From positions 31,867 through 95,866 of the forward strand of contig DASSTS010000050.1 in NCBI GenBank assembly GCA_035707805.1: a stretch of 64,000 bases of DNA, in the 5' to 3' direction. The notes beneath the pieces are model-generated. The model ran no database searches and had not been told where the DNA came from. It saw only the letters and a program-made list of their open reading frames with translations. Shown piece after piece: positions 43,448 to 50,810 of the stretch. Source of the stretch: Castellaniella sp035707805. GTDB taxonomy: Bacteria > Pseudomonadota > Gammaproteobacteria > Burkholderiales > Burkholderiaceae_B. A program made the position numbers and the translations under genes. Positions within the stretch are counted from its first letter, which is position 1. Every line of letters begins with the position of its first letter.

Positions 43448-44370
43448 TGGACGCGGGCGACGCGCTGGACAGCCACGCCATCAACCAGGCGGATCCTTCC
43501 GTCCTGGCCGACGAGCTGCGGCGCATCCTGGCCGGCCCGCCCGGACAGGCGGCCGCCACGCTGCGGGCGGCGGCGGAGGGCGGCGTGGTCCAGGCGCAGC
43601 TGGTCTACGGCCAGTGGCTGCTGGACGGCCGGGGCGTCGCCTGCGATCCCGCGCAGGCGGTGCAGTGGTTCGAGCATGCCAGCCGCCACGGCGATCCCAT
43701 GGCCCTGAACATGCTGGGCCAATGCCACGCCCACGGCTGGGGCGTCCCCCGCAATCCTTTCATGGCCGCCTACTGGTTCCGGCTGGCCGCCATCGGCGGC
43801 CTGGACTGGGGCATGTACAACTACGCCACCGCCCTGGCCCTGGGCCAGGGCATCCCGACCGACCGGACCGCGGCGCTCGGGTGGTTCCGCAAGGCGGCCG
43901 CGCTGGGCCACGCCAAATCGCTCAACATGATCGGCAGCTTCTACGAAGACGGCTGGGTGGTCGACCCGGACGAGAACCAGGCGCTGGACTGGTACCTGCG
44001 GGCTGCCGAAGGCGGTGATTTCCGCGGCCAGTTCAACACGGCCCGCCTGCTGCTGGCACGCGGGCGGCTCGAGGAAGCCCTGCGCTGGCTGGACCGGGTG
44101 CCCGACACCGCCACCCCTGCCTTTCTGGGCCAAGCCGCCGACTGGCTGCAGTCCTGTCTGGCGTCCTTCCGGGGTCCGTCGAACCCGGTCCCTGGGCCGG
44201 ACATCACCGCCCGGCTGATGCCGCTCATCCACCATTATCGGCAACATCCGGGGACGCCTGCGCCCGGCGCCACACTGTCGGCATCCGGGGCACGGCAGCA
44301 CGGGGACCCCTCATCGCACCATCCTTCCGCGTCCTCCGGGACGCCATCCCCGACATCACCACCATGCTGA
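43447..44370 (+). CDS. Sel1-repeat (TPR-like) protein of the piu operon
   Basis: Cytoplasmic-looking protein of 307 residues with about four or five Sel1 repeats between residues 50 and 215 (AQLVYGQWLLDGRGV; ALNMLGQCHAHGWGV; SLNMIGSFYEDGWVV). The last ~70 residues are low-complexity Pro/Ser/Gly. An equivalent gene sits between piuA and piuC in Pseudomonas (PA4516), where its function is unknown. The start overlaps the receptor stop (TGATG) and its end overlaps piuC by seven bases. Confidence 0.87.
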   Translation: MDAGDALDSHAINQADPSVLADELRRILAGPPGQAAATLRAAAEGGVVQAQLVYGQWLLDGRGVACDPAQAVQWFEHASRHGDPMALNMLGQCHAHGWGVPRNPFMAAYWFRLAAIGGLDWGMYNYATALALGQGIPTDRTAALGWFRKAAALGHAKSLNMIGSFYEDGWVVDPDENQALDWYLRAAEGGDFRGQFNTARLLLARGRLEEALRWLDRVPDTATPAFLGQAADWLQSCLASFRGPSNPVPGPDITARLMPLIHHYRQHPGTPAPGATLSASGARQHGDPSSHHPSASSGTPSPTSPPC

Positions 44371-45104
44371 TCACGATCCCAGACCTGCTGAGCGCCAGGC
44401 AAGTGCGGCAATGCCGCCAGGCGCTGGAATCCGCCCCCTGGACGGACGGCCGTGCCACGGCGGGACATGTCGCCGCCCACCTGAAGGCCAATCGCCAACT
44501 GGCCCTGGACGACCCCATCGGACTGCAGATCGGCAGCCTGATCGTCCAGGCGCTGGGCCGGCACCCCGTCTTCCAGTCCGCCGCCCTGCCCGCCCATATC
44601 CTGCCCCCGCGCTTCAATCGCTACGAGGGCGGCGAGCACTACGGCTTTCACATCGACAACGCGCTCTTTCGCGTGCCGGCCAGCGGCCCGACCCAACCGC
44701 CACCGGACGCGCAGACGCCCGGCATGCCCGCCGCAGCGCCGGCCTCCGGCCTGCTGCGCACCGACATCTCCACCACCGTGTTCTTCAGCGACCCCGACGA
44801 ATACGAGGGCGGAGAGCTGATCATCCAGGACACCTACGGCGAGCAGCGCGTGAAGCTGCCCGCGGGCCAGGCCGTCATCTATCCCGGCACCAGCCTGCAC
44901 CGCGTCGCCCCCGTCACCCGGGGCGTGCGCTACGGATCGTTTTTCTGGACCCAGAGCCTGGTGCGCGACGACGCCCGGCGCAGCATCCTGCTGCAGCAGG
45001 ATGTCGCCATCCAGCGCCTCATCCAGTCCGGCGCCGATGCCGACACCGTCAGCCAGTTGACCGGCGTGTACCACAATCTGTTGCGTCTCTGGGCGGAGCC
45101 CTGA
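44364..45104 (+). CDS. piuC: PiuC-type Fe(II)/2-oxoglutarate dioxygenase
   Basis: Non-heme iron dioxygenase of 246 residues in the PKHD/PiuC (YbiX) group. The iron ligands His96 and Asp98 (GFHID) and His179 (SLHRV), and the oxoglutarate-binding arginine in TRGVRYGSFFW, are present. Residues about 106-128 are a Pro/Ala-rich insertion after the HxD motif that I do not expect in the family. It is the third gene of the piuA operon and is probably induced by iron limitation; its substrate is unknown. Confidence 0.92.
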   Translation: MLITIPDLLSARQVRQCRQALESAPWTDGRATAGHVAAHLKANRQLALDDPIGLQIGSLIVQALGRHPVFQSAALPAHILPPRFNRYEGGEHYGFHIDNALFRVPASGPTQPPPDAQTPGMPAAAPASGLLRTDISTTVFFSDPDEYEGGELIIQDTYGEQRVKLPAGQAVIYPGTSLHRVAPVTRGVRYGSFFWTQSLVRDDARRSILLQQDVAIQRLIQSGADADTVSQLTGVYHNLLRLWAEP

Positions 45105-45169
45105 TGCGACACTAACGACTCGCCGCCGGCGGACATTTCCGTCCCGGTCGGCATTGAATCCCAACCCGG

Positions 45170-45199
45170 ATCGGGCATGCTTTCTCAGGCATGCCCGAT
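45170..45199 (+). terminator. Rho-independent terminator after piuC
   Basis: ATCGGGCATGC (45170-45180) pairs perfectly with GCATGCCCGAT (45189-45199) across an 8-base loop, followed by TTGCATTT. It separates the piu operon from the hicAB module. Confidence 0.75.
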
Positions 45200-45278
45200 T
45201 TGCATTTCCGGGGCGCTGGATGCGCCTTGCCGGTCGAGAGCCCCGGCTCCTCCAGTTTCCCGACAATATTTCAATAAG

Positions 45279-45293
45279 TACTATATTCCAGTA
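45279..45293. promoter_or_regulatory. Possible hicAB promoter/operator
   Basis: The AT-rich stretch before hicA contains TACT-N7-AGTA (45279-45293) enclosing a TATATT that could be the -10. HicB-type antitoxins usually repress their own promoter at such an inverted repeat. No clear -35 was found. Confidence 0.35.
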
Positions 45294-45300
45294 TCATAAG

Positions 45301-45555
45301 ATGAAAACCAGAAATCAAAGGACCCTGGCGCTGATCTTTTCCCGCCCAGCGCCTGCCGGAGTCCGCTGGCTCGATGTCACGGCGCTCCTGCTCGAACTGG
45401 GGGCCCAGATCACGGAACGGGAAGGCTCCCGCGTCGCCATCTTTCTCTTCGGGCAGGTCAAGGTGATGCACCGCCCGCATCCGTCCCCTTACATGGACAA
45501 AGGCGCCGTCACATCACTGCGAAAGTGGCTGGAAGAAAATGGAGTGTGTCAATGA
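45301..45555 (+). CDS. hicA: HicA-family toxin
   Basis: Predicted mRNA interferase of 84 residues of the HicA double-stranded-RNA-binding-fold family. It shows the family pattern IFSRPAPAGVRW, a REGSRVAIFLFG strand pair and the HRPHPSPYMDKGAV end with the catalytic histidine region. The ATG at 45301 sits at the edge of an AT-rich promoter region; the frame is open upstream but through the terminator. It overlaps hicB by four bases (ATGA), as usual. Confidence 0.9.
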   Translation: MKTRNQRTLALIFSRPAPAGVRWLDVTALLLELGAQITEREGSRVAIFLFGQVKVMHRPHPSPYMDKGAVTSLRKWLEENGVCQ

Positions 45556-45938
45556 AGAACATCATGAGGATTGCCGGCCATCCGGCCGCCATCAGCTATG
45601 ACCCGGACACCGAGATGCTGCGGGGGGAGTTCATCGGCCTGAACGGTGGCGCGGACTTTTACGCGGCCGACATTGCCGGCCTGCACCGCGAAGGCGAACT
45701 GTCCCTGCGGATCTTCCTGGATGAATGCGCCCGGCACGGGGTAGAGCCCCGGAAGCATTTTTCGGGCAAGCTGGTCTTGCGGATCACGGCTGAAACCCAT
45801 GAGGCCGCTGCGCTGGCGGCAGCCGCCGACGGTGCCAGCCTGAATCAGTGGATTGCACAGGCCATCCGCGACGCTTTGCATCCTCGTCGTCTTCACGACG
45901 GCAAGCGCATCGAGGATACTCACGCCCTGCCAATCTAG
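45552..45938 (+). CDS. hicB: HicB-family antitoxin
   Basis: Antitoxin of 128 residues paired with HicA. The N-terminal degraded-RNase H-like domain is seen in YDPDTEMLRGEFIGL and GLHREGELSLRIFLDECARHG, and the C-terminal ribbon-helix-helix in GKLVLRITAETHEAAALAA and SLNQWIAQAI. The latter should bind the hic promoter. Its stop overlaps the convergent yoeB stop by four bases. Confidence 0.9.
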   Translation: MKNIMRIAGHPAAISYDPDTEMLRGEFIGLNGGADFYAADIAGLHREGELSLRIFLDECARHGVEPRKHFSGKLVLRITAETHEAAALAAAADGASLNQWIAQAIRDALHPRRLHDGKRIEDTHALPI

Positions 45939-46231
45939 GTATGAAACCGGCACTGGACAATGTACAGATTACCGTCCTCAGGCAAATACACCAGCCGATG
46001 CTCCCGGTCGACCCGGCGCGACCAATAGCCGCTCAGGCTGCCTTTCAGCGGTTCCGGCTTGCCCGATCCTCGAAACGGGTCGTGCAGGCATTCCCGGATC
46101 AGGTCATTGATCCGGGCCAGTTTCTTTGCATCCGTGCATTGCCAATGCAGATAGTCTTCCCAGGCCCCGTCAGTCCAGCACAGCAGGTCGGCCTTGGCGC
46201 TTTGCTTGTTCTTCTGCTTGGGGCTCGTCAT
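45935..46231 (-). CDS. yoeB: Txe/YoeB-family toxin
   Basis: Ribosome-dependent mRNA interferase of 98 residues. Key residues align with E. coli YoeB: Glu60 in GKPEPLKG, Arg79 in REHRLVY and His97 near the end. The final Tyr of the E. coli protein is Thr here (RFHT). The start is an extended N-terminus inside the antitoxin gene: the ATG at 46231 lies 62 bases before the yefM stop, and no later ATG precedes the AWEDYLHW core. Confidence 0.9.
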   Translation of the reverse strand: MTSPKQKNKQSAKADLLCWTDGAWEDYLHWQCTDAKKLARINDLIRECLHDPFRGSGKPEPLKGSLSGYWSRRVDREHRLVYLPEDGNLYIVQCRFHT

Positions 46232-46481
46232 GGGACATCAGGCTCCGGACATGGGTACGGCCCGTGTTGACCTGCCGGATGGCGTCGCCGAGGCGTTCGG
46301 CGTTCTCGGGGCTGCTCAGCAGGTATAACGTTTCTTCGATGCTATTGAAATCCGCGAGTGACAACATCACCACATGATCGCCCCGCTGGCGGGTGATGAC
46401 CGTGGGCTGATGGTTGTCGCACACGTCGTCCATCGCCTGTTTCAGGCCGGCCCGCGCCTCTGTGAAGGTCAAAACCTGCAT
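46170..46481 (-). CDS. yefM: YefM-family antitoxin
   Basis: Phd/YefM antitoxin of 103 residues, upstream of its toxin on the minus strand. The N-terminal DNA-binding domain (QVLTFTEARAGLKQAMDDV; HVVMLSLADFNSIEETLYLL) is complete. The last ~20 residues are encoded in the overlap with yoeB and give a charged tail. The ATG at 46481 begins the family homology; a longer frame from 46526 would run through the promoter region. Confidence 0.9.
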   Translation of the reverse strand: MQVLTFTEARAGLKQAMDDVCDNHQPTVITRQRGDHVVMLSLADFNSIEETLYLLSSPENAERLGDAIRQVNTGRTHVRSLMSHDEPQAEEQAKRQGRPAVLD

Positions 46482-46541
46482 GCTGTTCCCTTGCTGCCCG
46501 TGATCGGTTTGCTCGGCGCGCCCCATGGGGGCGCACCATCA

Positions 46542-46560
46542 TTGTACCTAACTTTGTACC
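46542..46560 (-). promoter_or_regulatory. yefM-yoeB operator repeats
   Basis: On the minus strand GGTACAA occurs twice, 12 bases apart (plus-strand TTGTACC at 46542-46548 and 46554-46560), and the proximal copy supplies a TACAAT -10. YefM proteins bind TGTACA-like sites in other bacteria, so this is the probable autorepression site. Confidence 0.55.
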
Positions 46561-46631
46561 GATCCTGAAAAGCGCCAGCGCCGGCAATCCGGGCCTTCAG
46601 ACAAACCGGGCCTTCAGTGCTGCCTGCGAAT

Positions 46632-47483
46632 TCAGTGCTGCCGCCGGAACCAGTTCAGCACCGCGTCCAGGGGGCTGACGTCCAGGGCGAAACGCGCCTG
46701 GGCGCGCACGATGGGCTTGGCGCGATAGGCCACCGAATAATGCGCCAGCGCCATCATCGGCAGGTCGTTGGACCCGTCGCCCAGCACGATGATCTGTTCG
46801 GGCGACGCATCCAGCGACTGCGCCAGGGCCTGCACATGCCGGGCCTTGGCGGCGCCGTCCACGATGTCGCCCAGCACCTGCCCCGTCAGCACGCCGTCGG
46901 CGACCTCCAGCACGTTGGCGTGTGCCTCGTCCAGGGCCAGTCCGCGGCGCAGCCGTTCGGTGAAAAAGGTGAAGCCGCCCGAGACCAGGATCGTCTTCAG
47001 GCCGTGCGAACGCGCGGTCTCGATCAGTTTTTCCGCGCCGGGGTTCAGGCGCAGGCGCTGGGTGAAGACCTGTTCCAGCGCGGACTCCGGCACGCCTTTC
47101 AGCAGCGCCGCGCGGCGGCGCAGGCTCTCGGCGAAATCCTTGATCTCGCCGCGCATGCTGGCCTCGGTGATCGCGGCGACCTCCGCCTTGCGGCCGATGG
47201 CGCCGGCGATCTCGTCGATGCACTCGATGTTCACCAGCGTCGAGTCCATGTCCATGGCCAGCACCCTGCAATCGGCCAGGCGGTGGACGGTGTCCAGCCA
47301 GGCGGCGTCGATATGCGCGGCCTGCGCCATGGGCAGCACCTCGTCGCGCGTCGAGGCATCGACGTTCAGCAGGCGGATCGCCGTGGGGCTCAGTTCCTGC
47401 ACGCCCTCGGCGCAGGCCACCGCCGCCAGCCGTTCGACGTCCGCCCCCAGCAGGCGGGGCGCCTGCAAGATAATATGTGCCAT
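46632..47483 (-). CDS. serB: Phosphoserine phosphatase
   Basis: Last step of serine synthesis: hydrolysis of phosphoserine in the cytoplasm. HAD-family enzyme of 283 residues with an N-terminal ACT-like region and the catalytic DMDST motif, the GGFTFF threonine/serine motif and GDGSNDLPM. The ATG at 47483 (AHIILQAP) was preferred over one six codons earlier because it matches the family start. It is divergent from the lactate-dehydrogenase-like gene. In many Burkholderiales serB lies next to mfd, so the island appears inserted between them. Confidence 0.93.
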   Translation of the reverse strand: MAHIILQAPRLLGADVERLAAVACAEGVQELSPTAIRLLNVDASTRDEVLPMAQAAHIDAAWLDTVHRLADCRVLAMDMDSTLVNIECIDEIAGAIGRKAEVAAITEASMRGEIKDFAESLRRRAALLKGVPESALEQVFTQRLRLNPGAEKLIETARSHGLKTILVSGGFTFFTERLRRGLALDEAHANVLEVADGVLTGQVLGDIVDGAAKARHVQALAQSLDASPEQIIVLGDGSNDLPMMALAHYSVAYRAKPIVRAQARFALDVSPLDAVLNWFRRQH

Positions 47484-47539
47484 GAATCCCGGTCTCCGCA
47501 ATGATGCGCGGCCATTTTACCTGCCTCACCGACGAACAA

Positions 47540-48634
47540 ATGGACGACATGGCCTCTCCCGATCCGCTCGACGCCCAGGACTACGCCGACCTCGCCCGCG
47601 CCCGCCTGCCCGCCGCCACCTGGGCCTGGCTGGAATCGGGCGGGGCGGACGGGATCACGGTACGGGCCAACCGGGACGCCTACGCCACCGTCCGCCTGCG
47701 CAGCCGCGTCCTGCGGCCCCTGGCGGGCGCGCACACGCGTCTGGATCTGGCGGGCCGCCCACTGGCCCATCCCACCCTGATCGCCCCCATGGCCTGGCAC
47801 GGCCTGCTGCACCCCGAGGCCGAACAGGCCACCGCGCTGGCGGCGGCCGCAACCGGCACCCCGCTCATCGTCAGCGCCCAGTCGGGCACTGCCATCGAGG
47901 CCCTGGCCGCCCTGCCCGGCCCGCCGGATCTCTGGTTCCAGCTCTATGCCCAGACCCGCCGGGAAGACACGCTGGCGCTGGCCCGCCGCGCCGTGGATGC
48001 GGGCGCCCGGGCGCTGGTGCTGACGGTGGATGCCCCGGTCAACGGCGTGCGCAATGCCGAGCAGCGCAGCGGCTTCCGGCTGCCCGACACGATCCGTTCC
48101 GTGCACCTCGAGAGCCTGTCGCCCGCCGCGGCGCGGCCATCGCCGCCCGGCGGCAGTCCCCTGTTCGGCAGCGGTCTGCTGGACGGCGCCCCCACCTGGG
48201 ACGACGTCGCCTGGCTGCGGGCGCAACTGGCCGGCACGCCGCTGTGGCTGAAGGGCATCCTGGATCCCGGCGACGCCGGAACGGCCATCGGCCTCGGCGT
48301 GGACGGCCTGATCGTCTCCAACCATGGAGGGCGCTGCCTGGATACCCTGCCCGCGACGCTGGACGCGCTGCCCGGCGTGGCGCAGGCAGCGGACGGCCGC
48401 ATCCCCATCCTGATGGACGGCGGCATCCGCCGGGGCACGGACATCCTCAAGGCCCTGGCGCTGGGCGCCCGGGCGGTGCTGATCGGACGGCCCGTGCTGC
48501 ACGCCCTGGCCGTGGGCGGGGCGCCTGCGGCGGCCCACCTGATTCAGGTGCTGCGGGGAGAACTGGAAGTGGCGATGGCCCTGACGGGCTGCCGGACGCT
48601 GGCCGACATCGGGCCGGACGTCCTGTGGGACTGA
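47540..48634 (+). CDS. FMN-dependent alpha-hydroxy-acid dehydrogenase/oxidase
   Basis: TIM-barrel flavoenzyme of 364 residues that oxidises an L-2-hydroxy acid to a keto acid (lactate dehydrogenase LldD / glycolate oxidase family). IAPMAWHGLLHPEAE, the QLYAQTRRE segment, WLKGILDPGDA with the FMN lysine, and SNHGGRCLDTLP with the catalytic histidine are all there. Substrate is undetermined. The frame is open back to 47501, but that start would leave only 17 bases to serB; ATGs at 47540 and 47549 are more plausible. Confidence 0.88.
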   Translation: MDDMASPDPLDAQDYADLARARLPAATWAWLESGGADGITVRANRDAYATVRLRSRVLRPLAGAHTRLDLAGRPLAHPTLIAPMAWHGLLHPEAEQATALAAAATGTPLIVSAQSGTAIEALAALPGPPDLWFQLYAQTRREDTLALARRAVDAGARALVLTVDAPVNGVRNAEQRSGFRLPDTIRSVHLESLSPAAARPSPPGGSPLFGSGLLDGAPTWDDVAWLRAQLAGTPLWLKGILDPGDAGTAIGLGVDGLIVSNHGGRCLDTLPATLDALPGVAQAADGRIPILMDGGIRRGTDILKALALGARAVLIGRPVLHALAVGGAPAAAHLIQVLRGELEVAMALTGCRTLADIGPDVLWD

Positions 48635-48676
48635 GGACGCGCACGCAGCGCGGCGACTCTGTGGACCAACGGCGCC

Positions 48677-49291
48677 CTAGCGCCGGCGGCGCTGCAGCAG
48701 ATAACGCCAGACGAAGCCCGGATAACCCAGCACCAGGAACAGCGCCAGGGTCACGGCGTAGAATTCCCAGCCCTGGGGAAAGGCGTTGCCCAGGTCCAGC
48801 TCCATCGTGAACCCCAGCGTGCCGATCAGCACATAGCCGACCAGGACCTCCAGGAGGCGGTCGATGAAGGGCTTGGCGGATTGGGCGGACACCCGGACGC
48901 CGCGCGCCGGCATGGCCGCCGGAGACGACGCCGCCTCGTCGGGACGGGCATCCTGCGCGGCGATCGCGGCGGAATCCGCCGGCCGCCCCGCCATCCAGCC
49001 CGCGGCCGACAGCAGCAGCGCCGCCAGCGCGATGCTGATCAGGAGCTTGACTACGAACAAGGCATTGCCCACGCCCCCGAACGCGCCGCCCGCCAGGCGG
49101 ACGGTGCCCCAGGACCACAGGGCCAGCAGCGCCAGGAACCCCAGGCCGGCGGCCCAGCGGGTCAGGCCGCCGAAGGGGCGGAAGGGCCGCGCCCAGGGCC
49201 AGGGCGCCAGGGGCCGGTCCAGCACGAAGGGCAGGTTGGCCAGAAGGACCGCGCCCAGGATCACCAGCCAGACCGCGAACGTCAGGGACAT
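48677..49291 (-). CDS. DUF2818 membrane protein with a large internal insertion
   Basis: Integral membrane protein of 204 residues located right after nuoN. The ends match DUF2818 (VWLVILGAVLLANLPFV at the start; RLLEVLVGYVLIGTLGF, FPQGWEFYAVTLALFLVLGYPGFVWRY at the end). Typical family members are about 100 residues long. Here about 100 extra residues, including two additional membrane helices and a linker (residues roughly 25-130), separate the two parts. It is the last gene of the complex I transcript; its role is unknown. Confidence 0.8.
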   Translation of the reverse strand: MSLTFAVWLVILGAVLLANLPFVLDRPLAPWPWARPFRPFGGLTRWAAGLGFLALLALWSWGTVRLAGGAFGGVGNALFVVKLLISIALAALLLSAAGWMAGRPADSAAIAAQDARPDEAASSPAAMPARGVRVSAQSAKPFIDRLLEVLVGYVLIGTLGFTMELDLGNAFPQGWEFYAVTLALFLVLGYPGFVWRYLLQRRRR

Positions 49292-49310
49292 GCGATGCCT
49301 TCGGCCGCGA

Positions 49311-50798
49311 TCAGAAGCGCAGCGACTGCTGGATCACATCCACGCACAGGGCCATCAGGCCGCCGGGCAGGATTCCCAGGCCGATCACGAGCAGGCCGTT
49401 CAGGGACATCACCCCGCGCGTGGCCACCGAGCCGGCACCCAGCGTGACGCCGTCCTCGGGCTCGTCGAAATAGGCCGCCTTGACCACCCGCAGGTAGTAG
49501 AAGGCGCCGATCACCGACATCAGCACCGCGAACACGGCCAGCGCGATGTGGCCCGCGCCCACCAGGGCCTGCAGCACGACGAGCTTGGCGTAGAAGCCCG
49601 ACAGCGGCGGAATGCCCGCCAGCGAGAACATGGACAGCATCAGGATCCCGGCCAGCAGCGGATTGCGGCGGTTCAGGCCCTTGAGGTCGGCGATGTTCTC
49701 GCACTCGAAGCCCTGGCGCGACATCAGCATGATCAAGCCGAAGGTGGACAGGGTCGTCAGCACGTAGATGACGATGTAGAACAGCGACGAGCCATAGGCC
49801 GCGGCGGCGCTGGCCGCGCTCTGGCCCTGGTACACACCAGACAGCAGGCCCAGGAACACGAAGCCCATCTGCGAGATCGTGGAATAGGCCAGCATGCGCT
49901 TGAAGTTGGTCTGCGCGATGGCGACGATGTTGCCGATGGCCAGCGACAGCGCCGCCATGATCAGCAGCATGGGCTGCCAGTCGATCGCGATGCCGTGCAG
50001 CGCCTCGATCAGCAGGCGCAGGGTGATGGCGAACGCCGCGAACTTGGGCGCCGAGCCCACCAGCAGCGTGACCGTGGTCGGCCCGCCCTGGTAGACGTCG
50101 GGCGTCCACATGTGGAACGGCGCGGCGGTGAGCTTGAATGCCAGGCCCGAGACGATGAACACCACACCGAACACCAGCGGCAGGCGCTGCGCGCCGCCGT
50201 CGCGGATCACCTGGGCGATCTCCGCCAGGCCCAGCTGGCCGGTAGCGCCGTAGATCATCGACATGCCGTAGAGCAGGATGCCCGAGGCCAGGCAGCCCAG
50301 CACGTAGTATTTCATCGCGGCCTCGGTGGCGGCCAGGTGGTCGCGGCGCAGGGCCACCAGCGCGTACAGGGCGAAGGACATGAGCTCGACGCCCAGGTAC
50401 ACCGTCAACATGCTGCCCGCCGAGATCATGACGAACTCGCCCAGCAGCATCAGCAGCGACAGGGAATAGACCTCTCCGCCGCGCGCCATCATGTCGCGCT
50501 TTTCAGCGTAGTCCCGGCCATAGATCAGGGTGACGGCCACCGCGATGGCCGACAGGATCTTCAGGAAATGCCCCAGGGAATCGGCCACGTACAGGCTGCT
50601 GAAGGTGCGGCCCTGGACGCCCTCGCCCCACTGTCCCCAGGACACCAGGACGACCACCAGCAGCGTCGCCATGGTCAGGATGAAGGTCATGCGCCGCTGC
50701 GGTTCGTTGCCGAAGGCATCGATCAGCAGCACGGCACCGGTCAACACCAGCAGAACGATCTCGGGGGTCGCCAGCGCGAAGTCGAAAAGATTTTGCAT
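49311..50798 (-). CDS. nuoN: NADH-quinone oxidoreductase subunit N
   Basis: Antiporter-like proton-pumping subunit of complex I, 495 residues and about 14 membrane helices. The core regions KYYVLGCLASGILLYGMSMIYG, FKLTAAPFHMWTPDVY and YSTISQMGFVFLG carry the conserved lysines and histidine of the family. It follows nuoM by 12 bases and precedes the enlarged DUF2818 gene. Confidence 0.96.
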   Translation of the reverse strand: MQNLFDFALATPEIVLLVLTGAVLLIDAFGNEPQRRMTFILTMATLLVVVLVSWGQWGEGVQGRTFSSLYVADSLGHFLKILSAIAVAVTLIYGRDYAEKRDMMARGGEVYSLSLLMLLGEFVMISAGSMLTVYLGVELMSFALYALVALRRDHLAATEAAMKYYVLGCLASGILLYGMSMIYGATGQLGLAEIAQVIRDGGAQRLPLVFGVVFIVSGLAFKLTAAPFHMWTPDVYQGGPTTVTLLVGSAPKFAAFAITLRLLIEALHGIAIDWQPMLLIMAALSLAIGNIVAIAQTNFKRMLAYSTISQMGFVFLGLLSGVYQGQSAASAAAAYGSSLFYIVIYVLTTLSTFGLIMLMSRQGFECENIADLKGLNRRNPLLAGILMLSMFSLAGIPPLSGFYAKLVVLQALVGAGHIALAVFAVLMSVIGAFYYLRVVKAAYFDEPEDGVTLGAGSVATRGVMSLNGLLVIGLGILPGGLMALCVDVIQQSLRF

Positions 50799-50810
50799 CG
50801 TGATTCCGGT

